From Streptomyces sp. NRRL F-5135 (GTDB lineage: Bacteria; Actinomycetota; Actinomycetes; Streptomycetales; Streptomycetaceae), in NCBI RefSeq assembly GCF_000719775.1, contig NZ_JOHR01000012.1:62001-126000 (forward strand): a stretch of DNA of 64,000 bases. The letters run 5' to 3'. The position numbers were made by a program, and so were the translations under genes. The notes beneath the pieces were generated by a model. It was given only the letters and a program-made list of their open reading frames with translations. It made no database searches and was not told where the DNA came from. Within the stretch, counting starts at the first letter, position 1, and every line of letters begins with the position of its first letter. This document shows, one piece after another, positions 10,091 to 19,183 of the stretch.

Positions 10091-11617
10091 TCAGGCGCGG
10101 TCGGCCTGTGCGGCGGACGCCGAGCATGTGCTGAGCGAGTGTGAGGACGAGGACGCGTTGAGCGTTCCCGCCGTACCCGTACCCGTACCCGTACCCGTAC
10201 CGGCCGAGCCCGCCACCACCCGGCTGCGGGCGGCCGTGCGGTGCAGACGCAGCGACAGCGCCGCCAGGACGATGGCCACCGCCGTCATGGCCGCGCCCGC
10301 CCAGGCCGTCGAGGCGAAGCCGAAGTCCGCGTCGATGACCACGCCGCCCAGCCAGGGGCCGCTGGTGTTGCCGAGGTTGAAGGAGGCGGTGGCCGTGGCG
10401 CCGGCGAGGGTGGGGGCCGCGGCGGCGATGTTGAACATGCGGGCGTTGAGGGCCGGTGCCGTGTAGAACGCCGAGACGCCCAGGAGGAAGGCCACGGCCA
10501 CCACGACGACCGGGCTGCCGGCGGCCAGCGCCAGCACGCCCAGCAGGACGGTCGACGCGCTGACACCGCTGATCAGAACGCCGAACAGGTGCGCGTCGGC
10601 GTACCGGCCGCCGATCGCCGTACCGACCAGCGCGCCGATCCCGAAGAGCGCGAGCACCGTGGGCACCCAGCCGCCGTCCAGCCCGGCCACGTCCGTCAGC
10701 AGCGGGGCGAGGTAGGAGAAGGCGCAGAAGACCCCGCCCGCGGCCAGCGCGGTCACGGCGATGGCGAGCCAGACCTGGCGGTCGCGGTAGATGGTCAGCT
10801 CCCGGGCGAGCCGGGGCTTCTCGGCGGGCAGCGGGATGCGCGGGATGAGGGTGACCACGCCGACCAGGGCGATCGCGGAGGCCGCCCCGACGGCCCAGAA
10901 GGCCGAGCGCCAGCCGAGGTGCTCGCCGAGGAACGCGCCGGCCGGGACGCCCAGCACGTTCGCGATGGAGAGGCCGCCGATCATCACGGCCATGGCACGG
11001 GCCCGGGCGTCCCGCGGGACCATCGCGATGGCGACGGACGCGCCGACGGCCCAGAACCCGGCGCAGGCGAAGGCGCTGATCACCCGGGACGCGAAGAGGA
11101 TTCCGTACGAGGGGGCGAGCGCCCCTATCACCTGGCCGAGGCCGAAGACGGTGATCAGGGCGATGAGGGTGGTACGGCGGGGGAGGCGCAGTGTGGCGAT
11201 GGCGAGCAGCGGTGCGCCGATCACCATGCCGATCGCGAAGGCGGATATGAGGAGGCCCGCGGTGGGGATGGACACGTCCATGTCCTCGGCGAGGGGCGGC
11301 AGCAGGCCGGAGAGCATGAATTCGCTGGTGCCGAGGGCGAAGACGGAGAGGCCGAGGATGTAGACGGCGATCGGCATGCGCGCCCGGGCGGGGCCGTCGG
11401 CGGGGCCGTTGGCGGCGCCCGCGGTGTTCGCGGCGCGCTCCGTGTTCCCGGCGCCCGCGGTGTTCGCGGCGCGCTCGGTGCCGTCGACGCGGGGGCTTTG
11501 GTGTACGGCTTCGTCGGCCTTGGTCGCGGCGGTGGGTTCGGCCGTCGAGCCGTCGGCGCCGGCGGCGTCGACGGTGGGGGACGGGGAAGGGGACGTGCGG
11601 TCGGCGGAGTCGGGCAT
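10091..11617 (-). CDS. MFS drug-efflux transporter (Cmx/CmrA-like)
   Basis: A 12-helix major facilitator. The membrane part begins at about residue 80 with MPIAVYILGLSVFALGTSEF and contains LPPLAEDMDVSIPTAGLLIS, the pattern of actinobacterial Cmx/CmrA chloramphenicol-type exporters in the DHA1 group. The substrate cannot be told from sequence. The start is uncertain. The ATG at 11617 gives 508 residues with an 80-residue low-complexity N-tail built partly from a 36-bp duplication, and the ATG at 11377 would give the normal family length of about 428. A GT-repeat tail ends the protein. It reads away from the HD gene by 149 bp on the same strand. Confidence 0.85.
   Translation of the reverse strand: MPDSADRTSPSPSPTVDAAGADGSTAEPTAATKADEAVHQSPRVDGTERAANTAGAGNTERAANTAGAANGPADGPARARMPIAVYILGLSVFALGTSEFMLSGLLPPLAEDMDVSIPTAGLLISAFAIGMVIGAPLLAIATLRLPRRTTLIALITVFGLGQVIGALAPSYGILFASRVISAFACAGFWAVGASVAIAMVPRDARARAMAVMIGGLSIANVLGVPAGAFLGEHLGWRSAFWAVGAASAIALVGVVTLIPRIPLPAEKPRLARELTIYRDRQVWLAIAVTALAAGGVFCAFSYLAPLLTDVAGLDGGWVPTVLALFGIGALVGTAIGGRYADAHLFGVLISGVSASTVLLGVLALAAGSPVVVVAVAFLLGVSAFYTAPALNARMFNIAAAAPTLAGATATASFNLGNTSGPWLGGVVIDADFGFASTAWAGAAMTAVAIVLAALSLRLHRTAARSRVVAGSAGTGTGTGTGTAGTLNASSSSHSLSTCSASAAQADRA
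10173..10202. repeat. GTACCC microsatellite, five units
   Basis: Five tandem hexamers (the last reads GTACCG) encode a Gly-Thr run in the C-terminal tail of the MFS exporter. Confidence 0.9.
11414..11480. repeat. 36-bp tandem duplication in the MFS N-tail
   Basis: Copies start at 11414 and 11450 and are nearly identical over 31 bases. They encode a repeated 12-residue NTERAANTAGAG-type unit outside the membrane domain, if the upstream start is used. Confidence 0.85.
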
Positions 11618-11766
11618 GTCAGGTGCCAACGTCCTGGTCGGAGGGCCGATTCCCGAGGACGGCGGATGGCTCGGTCCGTGAGACGACGGGCGCGGGCGGC
11701 CCGGCCGGAGACCGCCCGTCGGAGGCTGCCCCTCGAACGGCCGCTCGCGTCCTCGTCGGGCAGGCG

Positions 11767-12486
11767 TCAGCCCTCCGGATCTCCCGGACCCGCCGGACGC
11801 GTGAGTTCCCGGAGCTCCGCCGCCAGGTTCGCGCGGGCGGGCGCCTCCCACTTCTCGGCGCCGTACGGGGTACGGAAGAGCCGTGGCAGCGCGAGAAGCT
11901 GCTCCAGCACGGCGGCCCGCCCCGCCCGGAAGGCGTCGTCCGGTACGAAGCCGTACTCCTCGCGCACCGCCGCCGCGTACGCCGCGTACGCGTCGGGGTC
12001 CGAGGCGAGGACCGCGAGGTCCGCGTCGCACAGGACGGCGCCGTTGCGGTCGCCGGGCTCGGCCGCGTGGGTGACGGTGAGCCGGACGAGCCGGGCGACC
12101 TCGCGCGTACCGTCCTCGCCCAGTCCGGCCTCGGCGAGCGCGCGTTCGGCGAGCTGGGCGGACCGCTCCTCGTTCTCGGAGCGGTCGGGGCGGTAGACGG
12201 CGTCGTGGAACCAGGCGGCGAGGCGGACCAGGCCGGGGTCGTCGGCGTGGCCGGCGAGGGTGTCGACGTGGTCGAGGACGGCGGTGAGGTGGTCGGTGGT
12301 GTGGTAGCGCCGCTGGGGTTCGGCCCACCGGGCGAGGAGCCGGTCGGCGTAGGCCCCGGCGTCCGGCCGGTCGCCGGACACCGTACGGAGGGCGTCGAGC
12401 GTGCCGACGAACCGGGCGCGGAGATCGCCCCCGGTGGAGCCGGGGGCGGCGGACGGGGTGCGGGTGGGGCCGGAGGGGTCGGGCAT
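11767..12486 (-). CDS. HD-domain metal-dependent phosphohydrolase
   Basis: A 239-residue protein with the HD-superfamily ligands: YHTTDH (residues 61-66), FHDAVY (93-98), a further His in LTVTHAA and a DADL aspartate. This is the predicted metal-dependent hydrolase family related to COG4339, whose substrate is unknown. The ATG at 12486 lacks a ribosome site and lies 7 nt after TATCGT on the minus strand, consistent with leaderless translation. It sits 162 bp downstream of copA on the same strand. Confidence 0.8.
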   Translation of the reverse strand: MPDPSGPTRTPSAAPGSTGGDLRARFVGTLDALRTVSGDRPDAGAYADRLLARWAEPQRRYHTTDHLTAVLDHVDTLAGHADDPGLVRLAAWFHDAVYRPDRSENEERSAQLAERALAEAGLGEDGTREVARLVRLTVTHAAEPGDRNGAVLCDADLAVLASDPDAYAAYAAAVREEYGFVPDDAFRAGRAAVLEQLLALPRLFRTPYGAEKWEAPARANLAAELRELTRPAGPGDPEG

Positions 12487-14525
12487 GGGGACGACGATAG
12501 GTGACCGGCGTCGCGGTGCGCTCCGGGCTCACGCGCTCCCGGCCGTTCCGGGCCGTTCCCGGGCCGGGCCGATGAGCCCCGCGTCGCCGGGCGGGCGGCG
12601 TCTCACGTGCCCGGCCCGACGACACGAGGCTCACGACGTTCACGATCCTCACGACGCCCTGAAGCTCCGTAGCCGCAGCGAGTTGCCCACGACGAACACC
12701 GACGAGAACGCCATCGCCGCGCCCGCGATCATCGGGTTGAGCAGCCCGGCCGCCGCGACGGGCAGCGCGACCACGTTGTACCCGAACGCCCAGAACAGAT
12801 TGCCCTTGATCGTGCCGAGGGTGCGACGGGCGAGCCGGATGGCGTCCGCGGCGACGCGCAGGTCTCCCCGTACGAGAGTGAGATCGCCCGCCTCGATGGC
12901 CGCGTCCGTGCCCGTGCCCATGGCCAGGCCCAGGTCGGCCTGGGCGAGGGCGGCGGCGTCGTTGACCCCGTCGCCGACCATGGCGACGGAACGCCCCTCC
13001 GCCTGGAGCTTCTTGATCACGTCGACCTTGTCCTCCGGCATGACCTCCGCGATCACCTGCTCGCGGTCGATGCCGACCTCGGCGGCGACCGTCTCGGCGA
13101 CCGCCCTGTTGTCGCCCGTCAGCAGGACCGGGGTCAGACCGAGCGCCCGCAGCCGGCCCACGGCCTCCGCGCTGGTCTCCTTCACCGCGTCGGCGACCTC
13201 CAGGACCGCCCGCGCCTCGCCGTCCCAGGCGACCGCGATGGCGGTACGGCCCGCGGCCTCGGCCGCCGCCCGGGCCCGCTCCAGGTCCTCGGGCAGCCGG
13301 ATCTCCCACCGCGCGAGGAGCGCGGGCCGGCCCACGAGGACGGCATGGCCCTCGACCACGCCCTGGACACCGAGGCCGGGGACGTTGGCGAAGTCCTCGG
13401 GGGCGGGGAGCGCACCGGCACGCTCCGCCGCGCCGTCCGCGACGGCACGGGCGATGGGGTGCTCGGAGGCGTTCTCCAGGGCTCCGGCCAGCCGCAGGAC
13501 GTCCCGCTCGTCCACACCGCCATCGGTGTCGCTCCGTGCCGTGTGCGTCGCGAGGAGCGTCATCCGGCCGGTGGTGACGGTGCCCGTCTTGTCGAGCACG
13601 ATCGTGTCGGCCCGGCGGGTGGACTCCAGTACCTCCGGCCCCTTGATGAGGATGCCGAGCTGCGCGCCACGTCCCGTACCGACCATGAGAGCGGTGGGCG
13701 TGGCCAGGCCGAGGGCGCACGGGCAGGCGATGATCAGCACCGCCACCGCGGCGGTGAACGCGGCGGTCAGGCCCGCCCCGCTCAGCAGCCAGCCGGCCAG
13801 CGTGCCGAGGGCGAGGACGATCACGACGGGTACGAAGACGCCGGAGATCCGGTCGGCCAGCCGCTGTACCGCCGCCTTGCCGTTCTGGGCGTCCTCCACC
13901 ATGCGCGCCATCCGGGCGAGCTGGGTGTCGGAACCGATACGGGTGGCCTCCACGACGAGCCGGCCGCCGGCGTTCAGGGTCGCGCCGGTGACGGCGTCGC
14001 CGGCCGAGACCTCTACCGGGACCGACTCGCCCGTGAGCATGGAGGCGTCCACGGCGGAGGAACCCTCGACGACGGTGCCGTCGGTGGCGATCTTCTCGCC
14101 GGGGCGTACGAGGAAGTGGTCGCCCACACGCAGCCGCGACGTGGGCACGGTCTCCTCGCGCCCGTCGCGCAGGACCGTGACCTCCTTCGCGCCCAGCTCC
14201 ATCAGCGCCCGGAGGGCCGCGCCCGCCTTGCGCTTGGAGCGGGCCTCGTTGTAGCGGCCGACCAGGATGAAGGTGATGGCGCCCGCGGCGGCTTCGAGGT
14301 AGATGCTCCCGGCGCCGTCGGTACGGGCGACGGTCAGCTCGAAGGGGTGCGTCATGCCGTGCGTGCCCGCCGTACCGAAGAACAGCGCCCACAGCGACCA
14401 GAGGAACGCCGCCGAGGTGCCGAGGGAGATCAGCGTGTCCATCGTGGCGGCGCCATGGCGCAGATTGGTCCAGGCGGCCCGGTGGAAGGGCCAGCCCGCG
14501 TACGTGACGACGGGGGCGGCGAGGG

Positions 14526-14996
<471 letters not shown>

Positions 14997-15033
14997 GGCT
15001 GACGACTCCTTGTCATCGATTCGCGTCCCACTG

Positions 15034-15080
15034 TACCCCCTAGGGGTATTAGGTGATCCCTGTATACCCCCCTGGGGTAT
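15034..15080 (-). promoter_or_regulatory. Two CsoR-type copper operators upstream of copA
   Basis: Site 1 is TACCCC-CTA-GGGGTA at 15034-15048. Site 2 is ATACCCC-CCT-GGGGTAT at 15064-15080, a perfect 7+3+7 palindrome. Both match the A/T-flanked C-run/G-run operators of the Cu(I) repressor CsoR in Streptomyces and Mycobacterium. They lie 38-84 nt upstream of the copA ATG, so copper should relieve repression of copA. No csoR gene is in the window. Confidence 0.8.
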
Positions 15081-15164
15081 GAAGCGCAAGGGGTGGCGCT
15101 CCGGTTCGGTGGGTGGTGGAGGTGTACCGGGGAGCGCGGGAGGGGTAGGGGTTGCTCGTAAACT

Positions 15165-15180
15165 AGAGGTCTAGTCCAAT
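15165..15180 (+). promoter_or_regulatory. Weak DasR (dre)-like site upstream of cutC
   Basis: AGAGGTCTAGTCCAAT matches 12 of 16 positions of the dre consensus ACTGGTCTAGACCACT, including the central GGTCTAG. It lies 26 nt before the cutC start. DasR controls N-acetylglucosamine genes. A link with cutC would be new, and the match may be chance. Confidence 0.3.
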
Positions 15181-15205
15181 TGATTACGCGCGTAGTGAGG
15201 TCGCA

Positions 15206-15970
15206 TTGAGCCGGCACGCAGTCCTTGAGGTGATCGCTCTCGACGCGGAGGACGCCGTCGCCGCGGCGCGCGGCGGGGCCGACCGTCTGGAACTGGTCAC
15301 CGACATGGCCGCGGACGGGCTGACCCCGTCCCGCGAGACGTTCGCACGGGTCCGGGCCGCCGTGGACGTTCCGCTGCGGGTGATGTTGCGGCTGTCGGAC
15401 GGGTTCACGGTGAACGGCGCGGGTGCGGCGCGCCGTCCGGCGGGCGGCGGTGACGCGGTCGGGGTGGACGCGCTGGTGGCGGCGGCGCGGGCGCTGCGGG
15501 CCGAGGGGGCGGAGGAATTCGTGCTCGGCTTCCTGGACGCGGACGGCCTGCCGGACCTGGTGACGGTCGAACGGCTGCTCGCGGAACTGGCGGGCTGCCG
15601 GTGGACGTTCCACCGGGCGATCGACCACGCGGCGGACCGGGCCGCGCTGCGCGGACAACTGGCGGGCCTGCCGGGCCTGGACACCTACCTCACGGCGGGC
15701 TCCCCGGCCGGCGTGGCCGAGGGCATCCCGACGCTCCGGGCGGAGGCGGCCGCGGCGGCGCGCGGCGAACCGGGCTACGGACCGCGCCTGCTGGTCGGTG
15801 GCGGCCTCCGCCTGTCCCACGTACCGACGCTTCTGGCCGCCGGTCTCTCCGCCTTCCACATCGGCGGCGCGGCCCGGAGCGGCGGATGGGCCGGGCGGGT
15901 CTCCGTGGACGCGGTACGGGAGTGGCGCGCGGCGGTCGACGCCGAGCAGCCGGCCGAGGCCGCCCGGTGA
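15206..15970 (+). CDS. cutC: CutC-family protein
   Basis: A 254-residue TIM-barrel protein with CutC signatures: ARGGADRLELV (about residues 21-31), DGLTPSRETFARV, WTFHRAIDH, TAGSPAGVAEGI and LLVGGGLRLSHV. CutC proteins are linked to copper homeostasis, although direct copper handling is disputed and an enzymatic role is possible. The TTG start at 15206 has GTGAGG 5 nt upstream, and no better start exists nearby. It is divergent from copA with 209 bp between them containing two copper operators, which supports a copper-related role. Confidence 0.85.
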   Translation: MSRHAVLEVIALDAEDAVAAARGGADRLELVTDMAADGLTPSRETFARVRAAVDVPLRVMLRLSDGFTVNGAGAARRPAGGGDAVGVDALVAAARALRAEGAEEFVLGFLDADGLPDLVTVERLLAELAGCRWTFHRAIDHAADRAALRGQLAGLPGLDTYLTAGSPAGVAEGIPTLRAEAAAAARGEPGYGPRLLVGGGLRLSHVPTLLAAGLSAFHIGGAARSGGWAGRVSVDAVREWRAAVDAEQPAEAAR

Positions 15971-16250
15971 GCCGTGATCCGCGTCCCGCCGAGGGCCGAT
16001 GAGCGCTCACACGGCGTGCCGCGTCTTCCGGCGTGCCCTACGTCTTCCGGCGGGCGCGGACGGCCCGCCGGGACGACTGGTCCTGGGCGCCGGACGCCAC
16101 CGCCTCGGAAACGTCCTGCCGCTCGGCGGCTTGACGAGCGGGGCGCGCCGCCCGTGCCCCGGCACTTCCGTCAAGGCCCCCGGCGCCTCCGTCAACGCCC
16201 CGAACCGGTCCGCCGACGACCCCGGGCCGGTCCGCCGACGCCCCCGGCTG

Positions 16251-18749
16251 TTACGTCAACGCTTCGGGCAGCGGCGCCGTGTGCAGCACCGTCAGGCCCG
16301 ACACCGCCCGCGTCAGGGCCACGTACAGGCGGCGCAGGCCCGTGCGTTCGTCCGGTTCGCCCGCGACCACGGCCGCCGGCTCGTCCAGTACCACGTAGTC
16401 GTACTCCAAGCCCTTCGCCAGCGACGCCGGCACCAGCGTCAGCCGCGCGTCCGCCGTCGTCTCCTCGCCCGGGGAGAGATACGGCATGCCCGCCGCCGTC
16501 AGCGCCTCGGCCAGCGCCGGGACCCGAGCGTCCGCCGCGATCAGGCCGGTCGACCCCTCCCGCGTGAGCGCCGCCGCGCACGCCTCGACCACCGCCACCG
16601 TCAGCGCCGGCTCGCCGCCATCGACCCGCCGTACCGACAGCGAGCCCGGGGACTCACGCACCGACTCCACCTCCGTCAGCCCCGGCGAGATCACCGGCAG
16701 CAGCCTCGACGCGTACGCGATGACCTCGCGCGGCACGCGGAAACCCGCCGTCAGCTCCTCCACCGCCGCATCCGGCTTGCCCAGGTGGCGCAGCGCCTCC
16801 GCCCAACTGGCCGTCGCCCACGGCGTCGTCCCCTGCGCCAGGTCGCCCAGGACCGTCGCCGAACCCGTCGAACAGCGCCGGCCCACCGCCCGGTACTGCA
16901 TCGGCGACAGGTCCTGCGCCTCGTCCAGCACCACATGCCCCAACGAGTGCGTACGGGCCACCAGGTCCGCCGCCTCGTCGATCAGCACCGCGTCCGCCGC
17001 CGACCACTTCGCCGACCGCACGCTCCGCGGGGGCTTCACCCACAGGATCGTCCGCTGGTCCTCCGCCGTCAGTACGCCCTCGGCGTGCGCCGCCAGGAAC
17101 TCCGCGTCGGACAGCAGCCGCAGCACCAGCTTCGCAGGATCCACCGGCGGCCAGATCGCCTTGACCGCCGCCTTCACCGCCGGGTTGCGCGCCACCGCGT
17201 CCTGCACCCGGTCGTCGGGCGCCTCGCCCGCCTCCTCCATCCGTACGAGCACGGCGTGCGCGATCCGCTGCGGCAGGGCCTCGCGCGCCGCGCCGTAGCG
17301 CATGCCCCGGGCGAGCAACTGCTCGACGATCTCCGTCAGTTCGTAGGCCGGCACCCGCCACCGCCGTGACCCGCGCACGACCACGACCGGCTCGGCCGGC
17401 GGCGTGACGTGCGACCGTACGGCCCGCGCGAGCACCTCGGCCATCCGCGCGTCCCCCTTGACGACCGCCGCCGGCGCCGGGTCCGTGCCCCGTACCTCCA
17501 CCGACGCGACCAGGTCGGCCACCGTCGACTGCCTCACCTCCAACTCGCCCAGCGCGGGCAGGACCTGCTCGATGTAGTGCAGGAACGAGGCGTTCGGCCC
17601 GACGACGAGCGTGCCGGTACGGGCCAGCCGCTCGCGGTGCGCGTACAGCAGGTACGCCACCCGGTGCAGCCCGACCGCCGTCTTCCCGGTCCCGGGCCCA
17701 CCCTGGACGCACACCGTGCCGCCCAGGTCGCCCCGTACGATCTCGTCCTGCTCCGGCTGGATGGTGGCGACGATGTCCCGCATGGGGCCCACGCGCGGCC
17801 GTTCGATCTCCGCCTGGAGCAGCTTGCTCGTCCCCGCGGCCTCCCCGGGCTCGGAGAGGCGTTCGTCCTCGTACGCCGTGAGGTCACCGGCCGTGTAACC
17901 GAAGCGGCGGCGCAGGCCGACGTCCATCGGGTCCTTCTTCGACGCCCGGTAGAACGGCTGCGAGACCGGGGCGCGCCAGTCGATGACCATCGGATCACCG
18001 TCGGTGTCGTGGACGTGCCGCCGCCCGATGTACACGGTTGTGTCGGCCGTGTCGGCCGTGGCAGCCATATCGGCCACGCTTGCCGTGTCGGCCGCTCCGC
18101 TCGGCGTCGGACGCCCCGCTCCGGGGGCTCCGGACTTCTCCGCGCCTATGGCGTGCAGGTAATCGAGGCGGCCGAAGAAGAGCGGGGTGTGGGCGAGATC
18201 GGCCAGCGCCTTGACGCGCGCCTCGATCTGCGATTCGAGGACGGCCGCGTTGACCCAGTTCGCCGTCACGTCGCTGATGTCGAGCGCCTGCACGTCCTCG
18301 CGCATGGCGCGCAGCGCGGCGCGTGAGGCGGCGAGGTGGGCGCGTTCGAGGGCAAGGGGGTCGGCGGTGCCGGTGATGCCGGAGGGGCCTGCGATCTCGA
18401 AGGGGCCGGCGGTATCAGAGGAGCCGCCGGTATCGGGGGCATCGGCGGGACCTACGGGACCTACGGGACCTACGGGGACAGCGGGCTCCGGCTCTTCGCG
18501 GGACTGCTGCTCGGGCGGCCACGTCCCGGGGGTACGGGGTGTGGTCGCGGAATCTGGGGCGTGCGCGGGCACGGTTTTCGCCTCCGGGCTGTACGCGGGC
18601 CGACGGGTCCGCGAGCCCGCCGGACGGGCGGTGCGACGGGAACCGGTCGGCGTGGCTCGGCGTGTGTCACGCCAGGACGGTCGGCCGTCCGGTTTCCGTC
18701 CGGACGACGGCACTCCTTGACCACGCGGACGCGAGGCGGAGGCGGGCAA
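16251..18749 (-). CDS. helR: HelD/HelR-type RNA polymerase recycling ATPase
   Basis: A UvrD/Rep-like superfamily 1 protein of up to 832 residues. A disordered N-tail (about 1-130, with GPV repeats) is followed by a helical arm (LERAHLAASRAALRAMREDV), IDWRAPVSQPFYRAS, Walker A GGPGTGKTA near 353, an insertion domain, VVLDEAQDLSPMQYRAV near 606 and a C-terminal SF1 core with KGLEYDYVVLDE and LYVALTRA. This layout fits HelD-family factors that displace RNA polymerase from DNA. The actinobacterial HelR subgroup also protects polymerase from rifamycins. The true start may lie downstream because the first 100 residues are low-complexity. I found no rifamycin-associated palindrome upstream. Confidence 0.85.
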   Translation of the reverse strand: MPASASRPRGQGVPSSGRKPDGRPSWRDTRRATPTGSRRTARPAGSRTRRPAYSPEAKTVPAHAPDSATTPRTPGTWPPEQQSREEPEPAVPVGPVGPVGPADAPDTGGSSDTAGPFEIAGPSGITGTADPLALERAHLAASRAALRAMREDVQALDISDVTANWVNAAVLESQIEARVKALADLAHTPLFFGRLDYLHAIGAEKSGAPGAGRPTPSGAADTASVADMAATADTADTTVYIGRRHVHDTDGDPMVIDWRAPVSQPFYRASKKDPMDVGLRRRFGYTAGDLTAYEDERLSEPGEAAGTSKLLQAEIERPRVGPMRDIVATIQPEQDEIVRGDLGGTVCVQGGPGTGKTAVGLHRVAYLLYAHRERLARTGTLVVGPNASFLHYIEQVLPALGELEVRQSTVADLVASVEVRGTDPAPAAVVKGDARMAEVLARAVRSHVTPPAEPVVVVRGSRRWRVPAYELTEIVEQLLARGMRYGAAREALPQRIAHAVLVRMEEAGEAPDDRVQDAVARNPAVKAAVKAIWPPVDPAKLVLRLLSDAEFLAAHAEGVLTAEDQRTILWVKPPRSVRSAKWSAADAVLIDEAADLVARTHSLGHVVLDEAQDLSPMQYRAVGRRCSTGSATVLGDLAQGTTPWATASWAEALRHLGKPDAAVEELTAGFRVPREVIAYASRLLPVISPGLTEVESVRESPGSLSVRRVDGGEPALTVAVVEACAAALTREGSTGLIAADARVPALAEALTAAGMPYLSPGEETTADARLTLVPASLAKGLEYDYVVLDEPAAVVAGEPDERTGLRRLYVALTRAVSGLTVLHTAPLPEALT

Positions 18750-18946
18750 GGTGGGTGATTGTAGCCAGCGGGTGACAAGGCGGCGAATCCTTTTCCTCCT
18801 CCTCTTCCTCCTCCGGAACCACCCCTCCCTCGCAGGACTGCTCCTCCCCGTAGGGGACCCGGTGGCTCTTGAGTCGTACGCCGCCTCTCAGCCGGTTCAC
18901 ACCACAGGGCGATGTGTCGGCAAGGTCCGGAAAGCATGCTGGAGAC

Positions 18947-19144
18947 ATGACTTCAGCGACCTTCACCTCGGCCCACGCCTCGTCCGACGCGTCCCTGTCC
19001 GGCGCCGACGGCGGGGGTTCGACCAGCCACTCCGCGCGCCGCTCCGGCGGCCCGCTGCGCGCGGTCAGGGTCTTCCTGACCACCGCGTTCAGCGTCGCCG
19101 TCCTCGGGGAGTACGGCGAGGAGGCCGGTATCCGGCGCCGCTGA
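18947..19144 (+). CDS. Small conserved actinobacterial protein (65 aa)
   Basis: A 65-residue protein. The first half is Ser/Thr/Ala-rich and the second half is a compact conserved-looking segment, PLRAVRVFLTTAFSVAVLGEYGEEAGIRRR. The ATG at 18947 is preceded by GGAG 5 nt upstream. The segment RVFLTTAFSVAVLGEY is mildly hydrophobic but short for a membrane helix. The function is unknown. It lies 39 bp before a glycosyltransferase gene that appears to have its own leaderless promoter. Confidence 0.65.
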   Translation: MTSATFTSAHASSDASLSGADGGGSTSHSARRSGGPLRAVRVFLTTAFSVAVLGEYGEEAGIRRR

Positions 19145-19183
19145 GACCGGCCCCCGGCCGAACGATCCACTAGGGTCACGGCC

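Noticed and set aside
18780..18815. Pyrimidine-rich CCTCCTCCTCTTCCTCCTCC stretch upstream of helR
   Set aside because: It resembles multiple anti-ribosome sites on one strand (purine-rich on the other), but no start codon is suitably placed and no structure supports a regulatory role.
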